Origin: Oceanobacillus iheyensis HTE831
Lineage (GTDB): Bacteria; Bacillota; Bacilli; Bacillales; Amphibacillaceae
Length of the DNA: 64,000 bases
Reading direction: 5' to 3'
NCBI RefSeq assembly: GCF_000011245.1
Contig: NC_004193.1
Location: forward strand, 1,528,501-1,592,500
This document shows positions 1-13,374 of this stretch, piece after piece. The notes under the pieces are model-generated. The model saw only the letters and a list, made by a program, of their open reading frames with translations. It was not told the DNA's origin and did no database searches. Each line of letters begins with the position of its first letter. The stretch's first letter is position 1. A program made the position numbers and the translations under genes.

Positions 1-1
1 G

Positions 2-1542
<1,541 letters not shown>

Positions 1543-1556
<14 letters not shown>

Positions 1557-2643
1557 ATTAATACTAGAAGATGGAACTGTTTTTAATGGGACAGCGTTTG
1601 GAAGTGATGCCGAATCAAGTGGTGAGATTGTATTTAATACTGGAATGACAGGTTATCAAGAAGTCATCACAGATCCTAGTTATTGTGGTCAATTCGTTAC
1701 ATTAACTTATCCTTTAATTGGAAATTATGGCATTAATCGCGATGATTTTGAAACAGTGACACCATTTATTCATGGTCTTGTTGTAAAAGAGTATAGTGAA
1801 TTTCCATCTAACTTTCGAAATGAGGAGACTTTAGATGAGTTTTTACAAGCTCATAATATTCCTGGAATTGCAAATATTGATACACGGAAGCTCACTCGAA
1901 TCATACGTAAGCACGGTACAATGCGAGCAGTAATGGTCGATGAGCAGAAAAATGAGCAACACGTTATAGAACAATTAAGACTTGCTGAAATGCCTCGAGA
2001 CCAGGTGAAACGAACTTCGACCATTAAACCATATGTTGTACCAGGAAGAGGGCTACGAGTAGTAATGGTTGATTTCGGTGCAAAGCATGGGATTCTAAGA
2101 GAATTAACAAGACGTGACTGTCATATCACCGTTGTCCCTCATAACTATAGTGCGGAAGCAATCTTACGATTAAAACCAGATGGAATTATGTTGACGAATG
2201 GACCTGGGGATCCAAAAGATGTTCCAGAAGCAATTGAAATGATAAAACAACTTCTCGGCCAAATCCCTATATTCGGCATTTGCCTTGGACATCAATTGCT
2301 GGCATTGGCTTGTGGAGCAGATACGGAAAAAATGAAATTCGGTCACCGGGGAGCGAATCATCCAGTAAAGGATTTACTAGCCGGAAAAACGTATTTAACA
2401 TCACAAAACCATAGCTATGCAGTTAACGTTTCGTCGCTAGTTAACACAGATCTCGAATTAACGCAGATCGCTTTAAATGATGATACGGTAGAAGGAATTC
2501 GCCATACTGCCTTCCCGGCATTTTCAGTTCAATATCATCCAGAAGCATCACCAGGACCGGAGGATACGAATTTCTTATTTGATGAGTTTTTAAACCTGAT
2601 TAAGGCTAGCAAAGTGAAACAAGGAGGAGAAGTATATGCCTAA
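1543..2643 (+). CDS. carA: Carbamoyl-phosphate synthase, pyrimidine-specific, small (glutaminase) subunit
   Basis: The small subunit hydrolyses glutamine and passes ammonia to CarB. The start is the ATG at 1543 ([11 protein letters not shown]), preceded by GAGGAGG at 1527-1533; an upstream in-frame start at 1519 has no such site. The product is 366 residues. The N-terminal half is the CPSase small-chain domain. The C-terminal half is a class I glutamine amidotransferase with the nucleophile elbow GICLGHQLL, catalytic Cys about residue 247, and the YHPEASPGP His/Glu motif. In B. subtilis the equivalent gene is called pyrAA and belongs to the UTP-repressed set. It overlaps the start of carB by 8 bp. 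Confidence 0.97.
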
Positions 2644-5600
2644 ACGTACAGACATCAACAAAATTCTTGTAATCGGATCAGGACCAATCATTATTGGTCA
2701 AGCTGCGGAATTTGATTACTCAGGTACGCAAGCTTGTCACGCTTTGAAAGAGGAAGGTTATACTGTAATATTAGCTAATTCCAATCCAGCAACCATTATG
2801 ACGGATCATACTGTAGCAGATAAAGTGTATATGGAGCCATTAACAGAAGAGTTCCTAACTAAAATTATCCGTAAAGAAAATCCAGATGCCATTTTACCTA
2901 CCTTAGGAGGACAAACAGGTCTGAATCTAGCGATGGAACTGTTTCATAAAGGGATCTTGGAAGACCACCAAGTTCAACTATTGGGGTCAGCACCAGCCTC
3001 CATTGAAAAAGCAGAAGACCGAGAGCTGTTTCGTAAATTAATGAATGAGTTGGGCGAGCCAGTTCCTGAAAGTGCAATTGTTCATACAGTAGAAGAAGCG
3101 TTTGATTTTGCTCATACGATAGGCTTTCCACTAATTGTACGTCCTGCTTACACGCTCGGTGGAACTGGTGGTGGAATGTGTTATAACGAGGAAGATTTAA
3201 AAGAAATTACGAAAAATGGCTTATCCTTATCTCCAGTGAATCAGTGTCTAATCGAACGAAACATTGCCGGATTTAAAGAAATTGAATATGAAGTAATGAG
3301 GGATAAGAATGACCAAGCTATTGTAGTATGTAACATGGAGAATATTGACCCAGTTGGAATTCATACTGGTGATTCAATTGTAGTAGCTCCATCACAAACA
3401 TTAAGTGATCGAGAATATCACTTATTGCGTAATGCTTCGTTAAGAATTATTCGAGCATTAGAAATTGAAGGTGGATGTAACGTCCAGTTGGCGCTAGACC
3501 CGAATAGTTTCCAATACTATATTATCGAAGTTAATCCGCGAGTGAGTAGATCATCTGCCCTTGCATCAAAGGCAACTGGATATCCAATTGCAAAAATTGC
3601 TGCAAAAATCGCAGTTGGTTATTCCTTAGATGAAATTATTAATCCAATTACAGGAAAAACTTACTCTATGTTTGAACCTGCGCTTGACTATGTGGTTACA
3701 AAGTTCCCACGCTTTCCATTTGATAAGTTTACTGCAGGAGATCGCCGCCTTGGAACACAAATGAAAGCAACAGGAGAAGTGATGGCGATAGGTAGAAACC
3801 TAGAAGAATCATTATTAAAAGGGGTACGGTCACTAGAAATAGGTACGGAGGAGCTATATTTGAAAAAAGCGGCAAATATCACGGAGGAAACGTTAGTGAA
3901 ACGCTTAATACGAGCAGATGATGAACGCATCTTCTTAGTAGCTGAAGCGCTTCGTCAGGGATATTCTGTCGATTGGGTTTTCAACCATACGAAAATCGAT
4001 CCTTTCTTTTTACATGCCATAGAACGTGTTGTAAATATGGAAGTAATATTGAAAAGCGATGTGGGTAACCTAGAAAATCTCACAAAAGCAAAGCAATGGG
4101 GCCTATCCGATTCTGAAATAGCAAGGCTATGGGAAATGGAAGTCGATGATATTTATCAGATACGTAAAGAAAATCAAATAATGCCTGTGTTTAAGATGGT
4201 AGACACTTGTGCAGCAGAATTTGCTTCAGAAACACCTTATTTCTATAGCACCTATGAAGAAGAAAATGAATCGATTGTTACAGAGCGAAAGAAAATATTA
4301 GTGTTAGGTTCAGGACCAATTCGAATTGGTCAAGGAATAGAATTTGATTATGCAACCGTCCATTCAGTTTATGCAATTAAGGAAATGGGTTACGAAGCAA
4401 TTATTATGAATAATAACCCAGAAACCGTATCTACCGATTTTACAATTTCGGATAAGCTTTATTTTGAACCATTAACTTTAGAAGATGTTATGCATGTTGT
4501 CGAGTTAGAACAGCCAGAAGGAGTAATTGTGCAGTTTGGTGGACAGACGGCAATTAATCTGGCAGAAGGCTTAGAAAGAAGAGGAGTACGTATCCTTGGG
4601 ACAGGATTAGATGCAATTGATCGTGCGGAGGATCGTGATAAATTTGAAGTCTTATTAGATGAACTAGATATACTTCGACCAAAAGGGAAAGCTGTGCCGC
4701 GATTAGATCAAGCAATTGACACAGCAAATGAGATTGGCTACCCGGTTCTTGTTCGCCCTTCCTATGTAATCGGTGGAAGTAGAATGGAAATTGTATACAA
4801 TGAACAAGAATTAGAAAATTACCTGAAAAAGTCCAGTCATATCGATTCTGCTCATCCAATTTTAATTGATAAATATTTAACAGGTATGGAAGTAGAAGTT
4901 GATGCGATAAGTGATGGTGAAACAACGATTATTCCAGGTATCATGGAACATATCGAACGTGCAGGTGTTCATTCTGGAGATTCGATGGCAGTCTACCCGC
5001 CACAACGGTTATCAACTACTGTGAAAGAAAAATGCTTGGACGCTGCGATAAAGATTTCAAAAGCGCTTCAAGTGAAAGGATTAATAAATATCCAATTTAT
5101 TATCCGCGAAGAAGACGTGTATGTTCTGGAAGTAAACCCTCGGGCAAGTAGAACGATTCCTTTCTTAAGTAAGATTACGGGGATTACAATGGCAAATATC
5201 GCTACCAGATGTATTCTTGGTGAAAAACTAGCAGATCAAGGTTTCGAAACGGGAATTCTACCAGAACAAGATCAAGTATCGGTTAAGATACCAGTATTTT
5301 CTTTTGAAAAATTGCGCAGCGTAGATACGATTCTTGGGCCAGAAATGAAGTCTACTGGTGAGGCGATAGGCTATGACAGAACCTTAGAAAAAGCACTATA
5401 CAAAGGAATGATCGCTGCAGGTTTGACTGTTCCTCAAGAAGGAGGAGTACTTCTTACTGTAGCGGATAAAGATAAGGCGGAGATGCTAGAAGTAGCAGAA
5501 CATTTTCACCAACTAGGGTTTGTTCTATATGCAACAGAAGGTACAGCAGAATATGTAAAACATGAAGGGAAATTACCGGTGGTTCCAGTTGCTAAGATTG

Positions 5601-5838
5601 GAGCAGAAGAACCAAATGTACTCTCAATCATTGAATCAGGGCAAGTCCAGTTTGTGATTAACACCTTGAATTCCGGTCAAAAGCCTCGTTCTGATGGATT
5701 CTTAATCCGAAGAGAAGCAGTAGAACATGGAATTGCTTGTTTGACAAATATGGATACCGTAAACGCCATATTACGAGTTATTGATGCAACATCGTTTAGT
5801 GCGAAACCGATTGGAATAGATAAGAAGGTGGTCATGTC

Positions 5839-5842
<4 letters not shown>
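2636..5842 (+). CDS. carB: Carbamoyl-phosphate synthase, pyrimidine-specific, large subunit
   Basis: CarB makes carbamoyl phosphate from bicarbonate, two ATP and ammonia delivered by CarA. At 1068 residues it is full length. It shows the internal duplication of the family: each half begins with a near-identical block ([20 protein letters not shown] and [20 protein letters not shown]), followed by an ATP-grasp fold containing EVNPR. A C-terminal MGS-like allosteric domain starts around residue 930. The start ATG follows GGAGGAG and overlaps carA by 8 bp; the end overlaps pyrK as ATGA. In B. subtilis it is named pyrAB. The in-frame length and complete motifs suggest a functional enzyme. Confidence 0.97.
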
Positions 5843-8189
<2,347 letters not shown>

Positions 8190-8197
<8 letters not shown>

Positions 8198-8798
8198 ACA
8201 AATTACAAAGGAACTACTAGAAATTGGAGCAGTACAGATTAATTTAGATACATATTTTACTTGGACATCAGGATTAAAATCTCCCATCTATTGTGATAAT
8301 CGTTTAACAATGAGTTATCCCAAAGTAAGAAAAAATATTGCTCGTGCATTTATTCTAATGCTAGAACAAGATGGCTTTAAACCTGATGTGATAGCAGGTT
8401 GTGCTACAGCAGGTATATCACATGCTGCATGGTTATCTGATCTTTTAGGTCTACCGATGGTGTATGTAAGATCTAAACCGAAAGGACATGGGAAAGGAAA
8501 TCAAATAGAGGGTGCCAGTGTAGAAGGAAAAACGGTACTCGTAATTGAGGATTTAATCTCTACAGGTGGATCGTCTATTGAAGCTGCAAAAGCACTACAA
8601 CAAGCAGGGGCTAATATCTTAGCAGTCTATTCCATTTTTACTTATGGGCTGGATAAATCAAAGGACGCTTTTTTACAAGCAAATATCGCTTACAATTCCA
8701 TTACCGGTTTTGATGAATTAATTCAAGAACTAATTGGTTCTGGTGAGTTATCAGAAGAAGAAAAAAATGAATTGTTGACTTTTAGAGAAAGTTTGTAG
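8190..8798 (+). CDS. pyrE: Orotate phosphoribosyltransferase
   Basis: PyrE joins orotate to PRPP to form OMP, which PyrF then decarboxylates. The 202-residue protein has the type I PRTase fold. The PRPP-binding loop appears as [14 protein letters not shown] around residues 113-126, and [11 protein letters not shown] is the flexible catalytic loop region. It is a little shorter than the 216 residues I recall for B. subtilis. It is the last gene of the operon; the following 130 bp hold a long hairpin without a T tract (see 8823-8873) and then the convergent methyltransferase gene. Confidence 0.96.
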
Positions 8799-8822
8799 AT
8801 ATTTTAGTATCGAAATAGAAAA

Positions 8823-8873
8823 ATGGGGCCAGGTGAGTTTTAAAACCAAGGACTCACCAGCTACTATGCCCAT
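8823..8873 (+). terminator. Long hairpin downstream of pyrE (no T tract)
   Basis: A two-part stem follows the pyr operon: an outer ATGGGGC/GCCCAT pair (one bulged G) encloses GGTGAGT/ACTCACC with a loop of about 13 bases. No run of T follows, so it is not a classical intrinsic terminator. It may stabilise the 3' end or act as a weak terminator. A second small stem, AAGGA/TCCTT, lies at about 8877-8891. Function is inferred only. Confidence 0.35.
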
Positions 8874-8934
8874 GTAAAGGAAAGGTCCTTAAGTCATATT
8901 AGAGTTATCGTTAAACTGTTAAAACATTTATCGA

Positions 8935-9708
8935 TTATGAATGAGCTTCTTTCTGATACATGGCCATCCATTCATCAATTGAAAATGATAGGATCTGCTC
9001 TTTTTCTTGCTTAACATCAAGATAATCCTTCACCTTGGTATTAGCATCTAACAGATAAGATTCCACAGCATTTTTTTGAGATGAATCTTTAACAGTACGC
9101 TCAACCCAATCTTGAAAGGGAAGAATTTTCTTATGAAGTTGTTCCTTCCTCATAGTTAACGGGTAATGAGAAATAATTTGTTTCCATTCAGAAACCTTTA
9201 ACGATCGTATATGACTAGGATCACGTAATTTTTCTAATTCGTTTACGTAAGAGTCAAGTTCGTTATCTTCACTGGAAATATTATCAACAAAAATAAATGT
9301 ACCTTTTGATTTTAGTACTCGAGTTGCTTCTTCTATAAATTTTGTAGGATTTGGGAAATGATGAGCTGCAATTCGGCAGCTTACGAGATCAAAAGATTCA
9401 TCTAAAAACGGCAAGTTCTCAGCATCAGCGACTACATATTGAATATTTGTATAATCCCTTAAATGAGTACGCGCTACTTGAAGCATTTCTGGAGTTAAAT
9501 CAGCTGCGATCACATTTTCTACGTAAGGAGCATATTTTTTTGCTACATGCCCTCCACCAGTTGCAATATCTAACATAAGCATTCTTTTATTTGGAACTGT
9601 CCACGTGATCATCTTCTCTAATTCTTTTACATTTGCATGAGTTGTACTTTTAATATACGCATCACTATTCTGAGCGAAGACTTTTTTTACTAATGATTTT
9701 TCATCCAT
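8935..9708 (-). CDS. Class I SAM-dependent methyltransferase (UbiE/MenG-like fold)
   Basis: The product has about 257 residues and a Rossmann-type methyltransferase core. Motif I is MLDIATGGGHVAKKYA, the acidic loop is AADLTPEMLQVA, then DAENLPFLDESFDLVSCR and a motif resembling LKSKGTFIFVDN. Its substrate cannot be told from sequence; the best general match is the Methyltransf_11 type. I choose the second ATG (first base 9708, MDEKSLVKK), because the AAAGGG site is 9 bases from it and too close to the ATG at 9714. It is divergent from the LysR gene, which may regulate it. It lies between the pyr operon and ohr, a place that I do not recall as conserved, so this looks like an accessory insertion. 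Confidence 0.8.
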   Translation of the reverse strand: MDEKSLVKKVFAQNSDAYIKSTTHANVKELEKMITWTVPNKRMLMLDIATGGGHVAKKYAPYVENVIAADLTPEMLQVARTHLRDYTNIQYVVADAENLPFLDESFDLVSCRIAAHHFPNPTKFIEEATRVLKSKGTFIFVDNISSEDNELDSYVNELEKLRDPSHIRSLKVSEWKQIISHYPLTMRKEQLHKKILPFQDWVERTVKDSSQKNAVESYLLDANTKVKDYLDVKQEKEQILSFSIDEWMAMYQKEAHS

Positions 9709-9834
9709 CAACATCTTCCCTTTCTATATAATTTTTACAATTTCATTTACTAATAGTTTATGTGGTATTATATAATAAGTAAAATACAATAAATTGATTA
9801 ATATTGATAATATATACTTATATGAGGTGTTTGA

Positions 9835-10692
9835 ATGAGGATGGATGATTATGAATTATTAATCCGTTTAAATGAAATTGGTACCATTCGTGGAACGGCT
9901 AAAGCTGTATTGATTTCTCAACCAGCTGTTACTCAACGCTTAAAATATATGGAGGAATATTTCGGTGAGGCGATATTTATCCGTACTTCTAAACGTCTAT
10001 TACCAACTCCTGCCGGGGAGATCGTTATTCAGCATGCAAAGCAAGTCATACATCAAGAAAAAGTCTTAAAGAACCGATTGGCGGAGACTGGAGAAGAAAT
10101 CCAAGGAACTCTCGCAATTGCGTGTTCTACCTTAATTAGCCAGCGATTTTTACCGAGTATTTTAGGTGAATTTACAGCTAAGTATCCGAAAGTCGCAATT
10201 GACTTAGTTACAGGTATTAGTGAAGATATTAGACGAAATCACAAAAAGTACCATATTTGTATCATACGTGGAGAGAAGCTAAAGGAATCGACTTCGGTTC
10301 ATTTATTTGATGATCCACTGTATATGTTTGACACAGAACCATTTCCATCTAATCATGCAAAAGAAAGGCCGTTAATTTCTTTTAAAAGTGATGACAGTAT
10401 GCACGAACTTGTAGATAATTGGTTATATCATCACCAAGAATTTATTAAGCCCGAAAAAACATTGACCGTAGATCAAATCGAAACATGCAAACAGTTTATG
10501 AAGCAAGGAATTGGCATGGCGGTTTTACCTGAAAGTGTTTCGGATCATTTAAAAGAAGAATATCCACATATTGCGCTTAAAATTAATGGGAAGGCGGTAA
10601 CACGGGATACGTGGGTATGTTATCAAGAAGGTATACGCAAATTACCACAGGTAGATCATTTTCTAGAATTACTGCAGAACACTACTTTTTAA
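9835..10692 (+). CDS. LysR-family transcriptional regulator
   Basis: The 285-residue protein has an N-terminal winged helix-turn-helix (about residues 5-62) with the LysR signature AVLISQPAVTQRLKYMEEYF followed by RTSKRLLPTPAG. A periplasmic-binding-protein-like effector domain begins around residue 90 (GTLAIACSTLIS). The effector is unknown. The GAGGTG site at 9824-9829 serves the ATG at 9835. It diverges from a methyltransferase gene across a 126-bp AT-rich gap, the classic LysR arrangement, and is followed by ohr. Regulation of either neighbour is inference. The domain is complete and I see no disruption. Confidence 0.85.
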   Translation: MRMDDYELLIRLNEIGTIRGTAKAVLISQPAVTQRLKYMEEYFGEAIFIRTSKRLLPTPAGEIVIQHAKQVIHQEKVLKNRLAETGEEIQGTLAIACSTLISQRFLPSILGEFTAKYPKVAIDLVTGISEDIRRNHKKYHICIIRGEKLKESTSVHLFDDPLYMFDTEPFPSNHAKERPLISFKSDDSMHELVDNWLYHHQEFIKPEKTLTVDQIETCKQFMKQGIGMAVLPESVSDHLKEEYPHIALKINGKAVTRDTWVCYQEGIRKLPQVDHFLELLQNTTF

Positions 10693-10701
10693 ATTTTTAT
10701 G

Positions 10702-10731
10702 TTTACAAATCGAATGTAACGGAAATATAAG
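10702..10731 (+). promoter_or_regulatory. Likely sigma-A promoter of ohr
   Basis: TTTACA at 10702-10707 and TATAAG at 10726-10731 are separated by 18 bp, ahead of the ohr ribosome binding site. I see no clear OhrR-type palindrome beside it. Confidence 0.45.
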
Positions 10732-10766
10732 AACTATACGTTAAAATAATAAGGAGTAGTGATCGT

Positions 10767-11189
10767 ATGAGTGATATTCTATTTACTTCAACAGCCACAG
10801 CAAAAAATGGTAGAGATGGACATGTGAAATCAAATGATGGGATTATTGATGTAGAGTTAGTTAACCCTGCTAAAGGTAATACCGATAAAAAAGGATCTAA
10901 TCCAGAGCAACTATTTGCTGCAGGATATTCCGCTTGTTATGATGGTGCTCTTAATCATGTGGCATCTGAAAAAGGAAAGAAAATCAGTTCAGAGACAACA
11001 GCAGATGTCCATTTTATGAAAGATCCTTCTGACGGCGGCTTTAAAATTGGAGCTACACTCCATATTAAAATAGAAGGCGTTAGCCAAGATGAAGCACAAG
11101 AATTAGCAGAAGCAGCACATGATTTCTGCCCTTATTCAAAAGCAACTCGAGGCAATATCGAAGTAACGTTAAAACCAGAAGCTGTTTAA
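10767..11189 (+). CDS. ohr: Organic hydroperoxide resistance protein, Ohr/OsmC family
   Basis: Ohr is a cytoplasmic thiol peroxidase that reduces organic hydroperoxides with two cysteines. Both are present in family context: Cys57 in QLFAAGYSACYDGAL and Cys121 in DFCPYSKATRGN. Arg16 in NGRDG fits the conserved active-site arginine. The length, 140 residues, is normal. The start ATG follows AAGGAG. In many Bacillales ohr sits beside the MarR-type regulator ohrR; here the neighbour is a LysR gene instead. The expected role is defence against lipid and organic peroxides. Which paralogue of B. subtilis (OhrA or OhrB) it matches cannot be told here. Confidence 0.92.
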   Translation: MSDILFTSTATAKNGRDGHVKSNDGIIDVELVNPAKGNTDKKGSNPEQLFAAGYSACYDGALNHVASEKGKKISSETTADVHFMKDPSDGGFKIGATLHIKIEGVSQDEAQELAEAAHDFCPYSKATRGNIEVTLKPEAV

Positions 11190-11200
11190 TAAGGAAATAT

Positions 11201-11460
11201 AGAACAAAAGCGCAAGCGCCCGTTAATCACCGTATGTCCTGCGCCCCTGTTTTTCAAGGGGTGGTTCGACTGGTCGAACTTCTTTATTTCTTTGAGATAA
11301 AGGAAACACGATAAGCGTATGCGAATCGATGTTGACTTTCACCGCAAGGGTATAAGTGCGACTATGCCTCATAAAGAACATTCGGCAGTCTTCTTTATCG
11401 TAAGGAGGTTTCCTGAAGGACAATAGGTGATGGGCGCTGGAGCTGGACGTGGCTAAATAA
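11201..11460. repeat. Dispersed palindromic repeat, family A, copy 1 (with internal insertion)
   Basis: This 260-bp stretch between ohr and rqcH matches, in inverted orientation, the sequence at 62402-62582. Shared blocks include the end AGAACAAAAGCGCAAGCGCC, the core TCTTTATTTCTTTGAGATAA and TAAGGAGGTTTCC. The two ends can pair through the GCGCAAGCG/CGCT-type arms. Copy 1 carries about 81 extra bases (11320-11400) not found in copy 2. Similar GCGCAAGCGCCC repeats are, from memory, common in intergenic regions of alkaliphilic and halotolerant Bacillaceae. The 84-codon ORF inside it is not accepted as a gene. Confidence 0.75.
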
Positions 11461-11511
11461 CTTAGTTGTTTTTCCACAGCACCAAAATTTTATAATTTCC
11501 TAGACAATAAT

Positions 11512-11547
11512 AAAAGGTTCAAACCAAAAGAGGTTTGAACCTTTTTT
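11512..11547. terminator. Bidirectional intrinsic terminator
   Basis: A 14-bp perfect stem AAAGGTTCAAACC/GGTTTGAACCTTT with a 6-base loop is flanked by A and T runs. It sits just past the rqcH stop on the minus strand and would also stop reading from the ohr side. Confidence 0.88.
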
Positions 11548-11564
11548 CTAAGCAAAAGCTTACT

Positions 11565-13274
11565 TTATCCTTTTTTTAATCGATCGACAATTTCTTTAGA
11601 TGGTGTTACATAAATCGTTTTTTGATTGTCATAGATAACATAACCTGGTTTGGCACCATTAGGTTTTCTGACATGACGAATGGATGTATAATCTACTGGT
11701 ACCGAAGAAGATTGCTGTGATTTACTAAAATAAGCAGCTAATTGAGCAGCTTCTATTATCGTTCGTTCACTCGCTTGCTTATCACGAATGATCACATGAG
11801 ATCCGGGGATATCTTTTGTATGCAACCAAATATCATCCCGATGTGCTAACCGCATGGTTGCATATTCATTTTGTTTATTGTTTTTGCCGACAAGGATTGT
11901 CGTACCATCTGATGAAATATACTCTTCTGGTGCTGGTTTTTGTGGCTTCTTTTTCTTCTTCGCTTGCCGTTGTTTTTTTAAATAACCTTCTTCTCTTAAC
12001 TCTTCGCGTATTTCCTCGATATCATCTGTACTAGCGACATCTAGTTGTTGTAACAACTGATCTAAATATTGGATTTCCAAGTCTGTACGCTTCATTTCTG
12101 ACTGCATAACCTGTCTTGATTTCTTTAATTTAGCATACGTTTTAAAATAACTTTGTGCATTTTCACTAGGTGATTTTTGAGGGTTTAGTTTGATTAACAC
12201 CTTTTTTTGGTCAGGGTCATAATAATCAATTACTTCTACCTGCTTATCGCCTAATTGAACTTCATGCATGTGAGCAGTTAAAAGTTCTCCTAATCGTTGA
12301 TATTCATCGGCATGCTCTGATTTTTGAACTGTTTGCTGATGTTTTTTAAGTTTCCGTTCATTTTTCTGTTTTTCATTTTTTATAAATCGATATAAATCCT
12401 TTGCTTGTTGTTTTACTCTATCTCGTTCTGCTTTTCCTGAATAGAACGTATCTAACATTTGATTTACCGATTCAAAAGATTCATTCTCTGCATTACTTTT
12501 TGATGTTAATGGAAGTACGTGGAAATCTTCTTTTCCATTCTTGTAGATTGTTGGAATATACTCATGTGAAGCTAGTCGGTGTTGTACTTCTTCAAACATG
12601 GATTGATATTGTTCATTTGTTCCTAACGCTACGCTTGATGCAAGATCCTTTGTAATTAATGGAGAAAAACCCTCGAGCATTTGCAACATTTGCTGGTCAA
12701 TTTTACCTGAATTAAAATCAATCTTTTGAATAAATTGTTCACTTGAAAGTTCTAATGGATGGAACTTTTGCTGATCTGGTGGAGATTGATATGATTGTCC
12801 AGGAAGGATGGACCGATGACGATTTTGAGAATAAGATATATGTTTTAAGCTATCGATGATAGAACCTTTTTCCTGATCAATTAAGATAAGGTTACTATGT
12901 TTTCCCATTAGTTCAATGATTAGTTGTTTATAGCTGATATCGCCAATTTCATTCCTTGTACGTATAGAAAATATTACAATTCGCTCTAAACTTTTTTGTT
13001 CAATTTTTTCAATAATAGCTCCAGATAAATGCTTTCGTAAAATCATACAAAACATTGGAGGTTCTTTCGGGTTCGTAAAGTTATCATTTGTTACGTGGAA
13101 TCTAGCATAGGTTGGATGTATCGAAAATAACAAAGTTTGATTAACAGAATTGTTTCTTACAGTCATGACAATTTCACTATCGGTTGGTTGATAGATTTTT
13201 GCAATTTTACCACGAACGATTTTATTTTCTAACTCTTCGGTTATAGCTCTAGTAACAATACCATCAAATGGCAT
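11565..13274 (-). CDS. rqcH: RqcH (Rqc2/NEMF homologue), ribosome quality control factor
   Basis: The 569-residue protein is the bacterial NFACT protein (YloA, formerly annotated as fibronectin-binding). In B. subtilis RqcH binds the obstructed 50S subunit and recruits alanyl-tRNA to add C-terminal alanine tails. The N-terminal NFACT-N domain starts MPFDGIVTRAITEELENK; helical, charged segments around residues 290-430 form the coiled-coil arm (KQKNERKLKKHQQTVQ); the C-terminal NFACT-R domain contains ATMRLAHRDDIWLHTKD. The residue pair that is Asp97-Arg98 in B. subtilis reads Glu97-Arg98 here (KSLERIVIF), an unusual change. It is divergent from the P-ATPase gene, as in B. subtilis. Confidence 0.95.
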   Translation of the reverse strand: MPFDGIVTRAITEELENKIVRGKIAKIYQPTDSEIVMTVRNNSVNQTLLFSIHPTYARFHVTNDNFTNPKEPPMFCMILRKHLSGAIIEKIEQKSLERIVIFSIRTRNEIGDISYKQLIIELMGKHSNLILIDQEKGSIIDSLKHISYSQNRHRSILPGQSYQSPPDQQKFHPLELSSEQFIQKIDFNSGKIDQQMLQMLEGFSPLITKDLASSVALGTNEQYQSMFEEVQHRLASHEYIPTIYKNGKEDFHVLPLTSKSNAENESFESVNQMLDTFYSGKAERDRVKQQAKDLYRFIKNEKQKNERKLKKHQQTVQKSEHADEYQRLGELLTAHMHEVQLGDKQVEVIDYYDPDQKKVLIKLNPQKSPSENAQSYFKTYAKLKKSRQVMQSEMKRTDLEIQYLDQLLQQLDVASTDDIEEIREELREEGYLKKQRQAKKKKKPQKPAPEEYISSDGTTILVGKNNKQNEYATMRLAHRDDIWLHTKDIPGSHVIIRDKQASERTIIEAAQLAAYFSKSQQSSSVPVDYTSIRHVRKPNGAKPGYVIYDNQKTIYVTPSKEIVDRLKKG

Positions 13275-13374
13275 AATAAATCACCTCTTGCGACATTATA
13301 GCATTTTTTTGCTGCGAACGGCATAGATATGGATTAAGAGCTTGTACAATCTATACTTTGTCGGAGGAATGCTG

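Noticed and set aside
4554..4925. 123-codon ORF antisense to carB
   Set aside because: Overlaps an essential conserved domain of carB; typical shadow ORF.
11223..11477. 84-codon ORF on the minus strand inside repeat family A copy 1
   Set aside because: It lies wholly within the dispersed repeat, has no ribosome binding site, and its similarity to the ORF at 62405 comes from the repeat itself.
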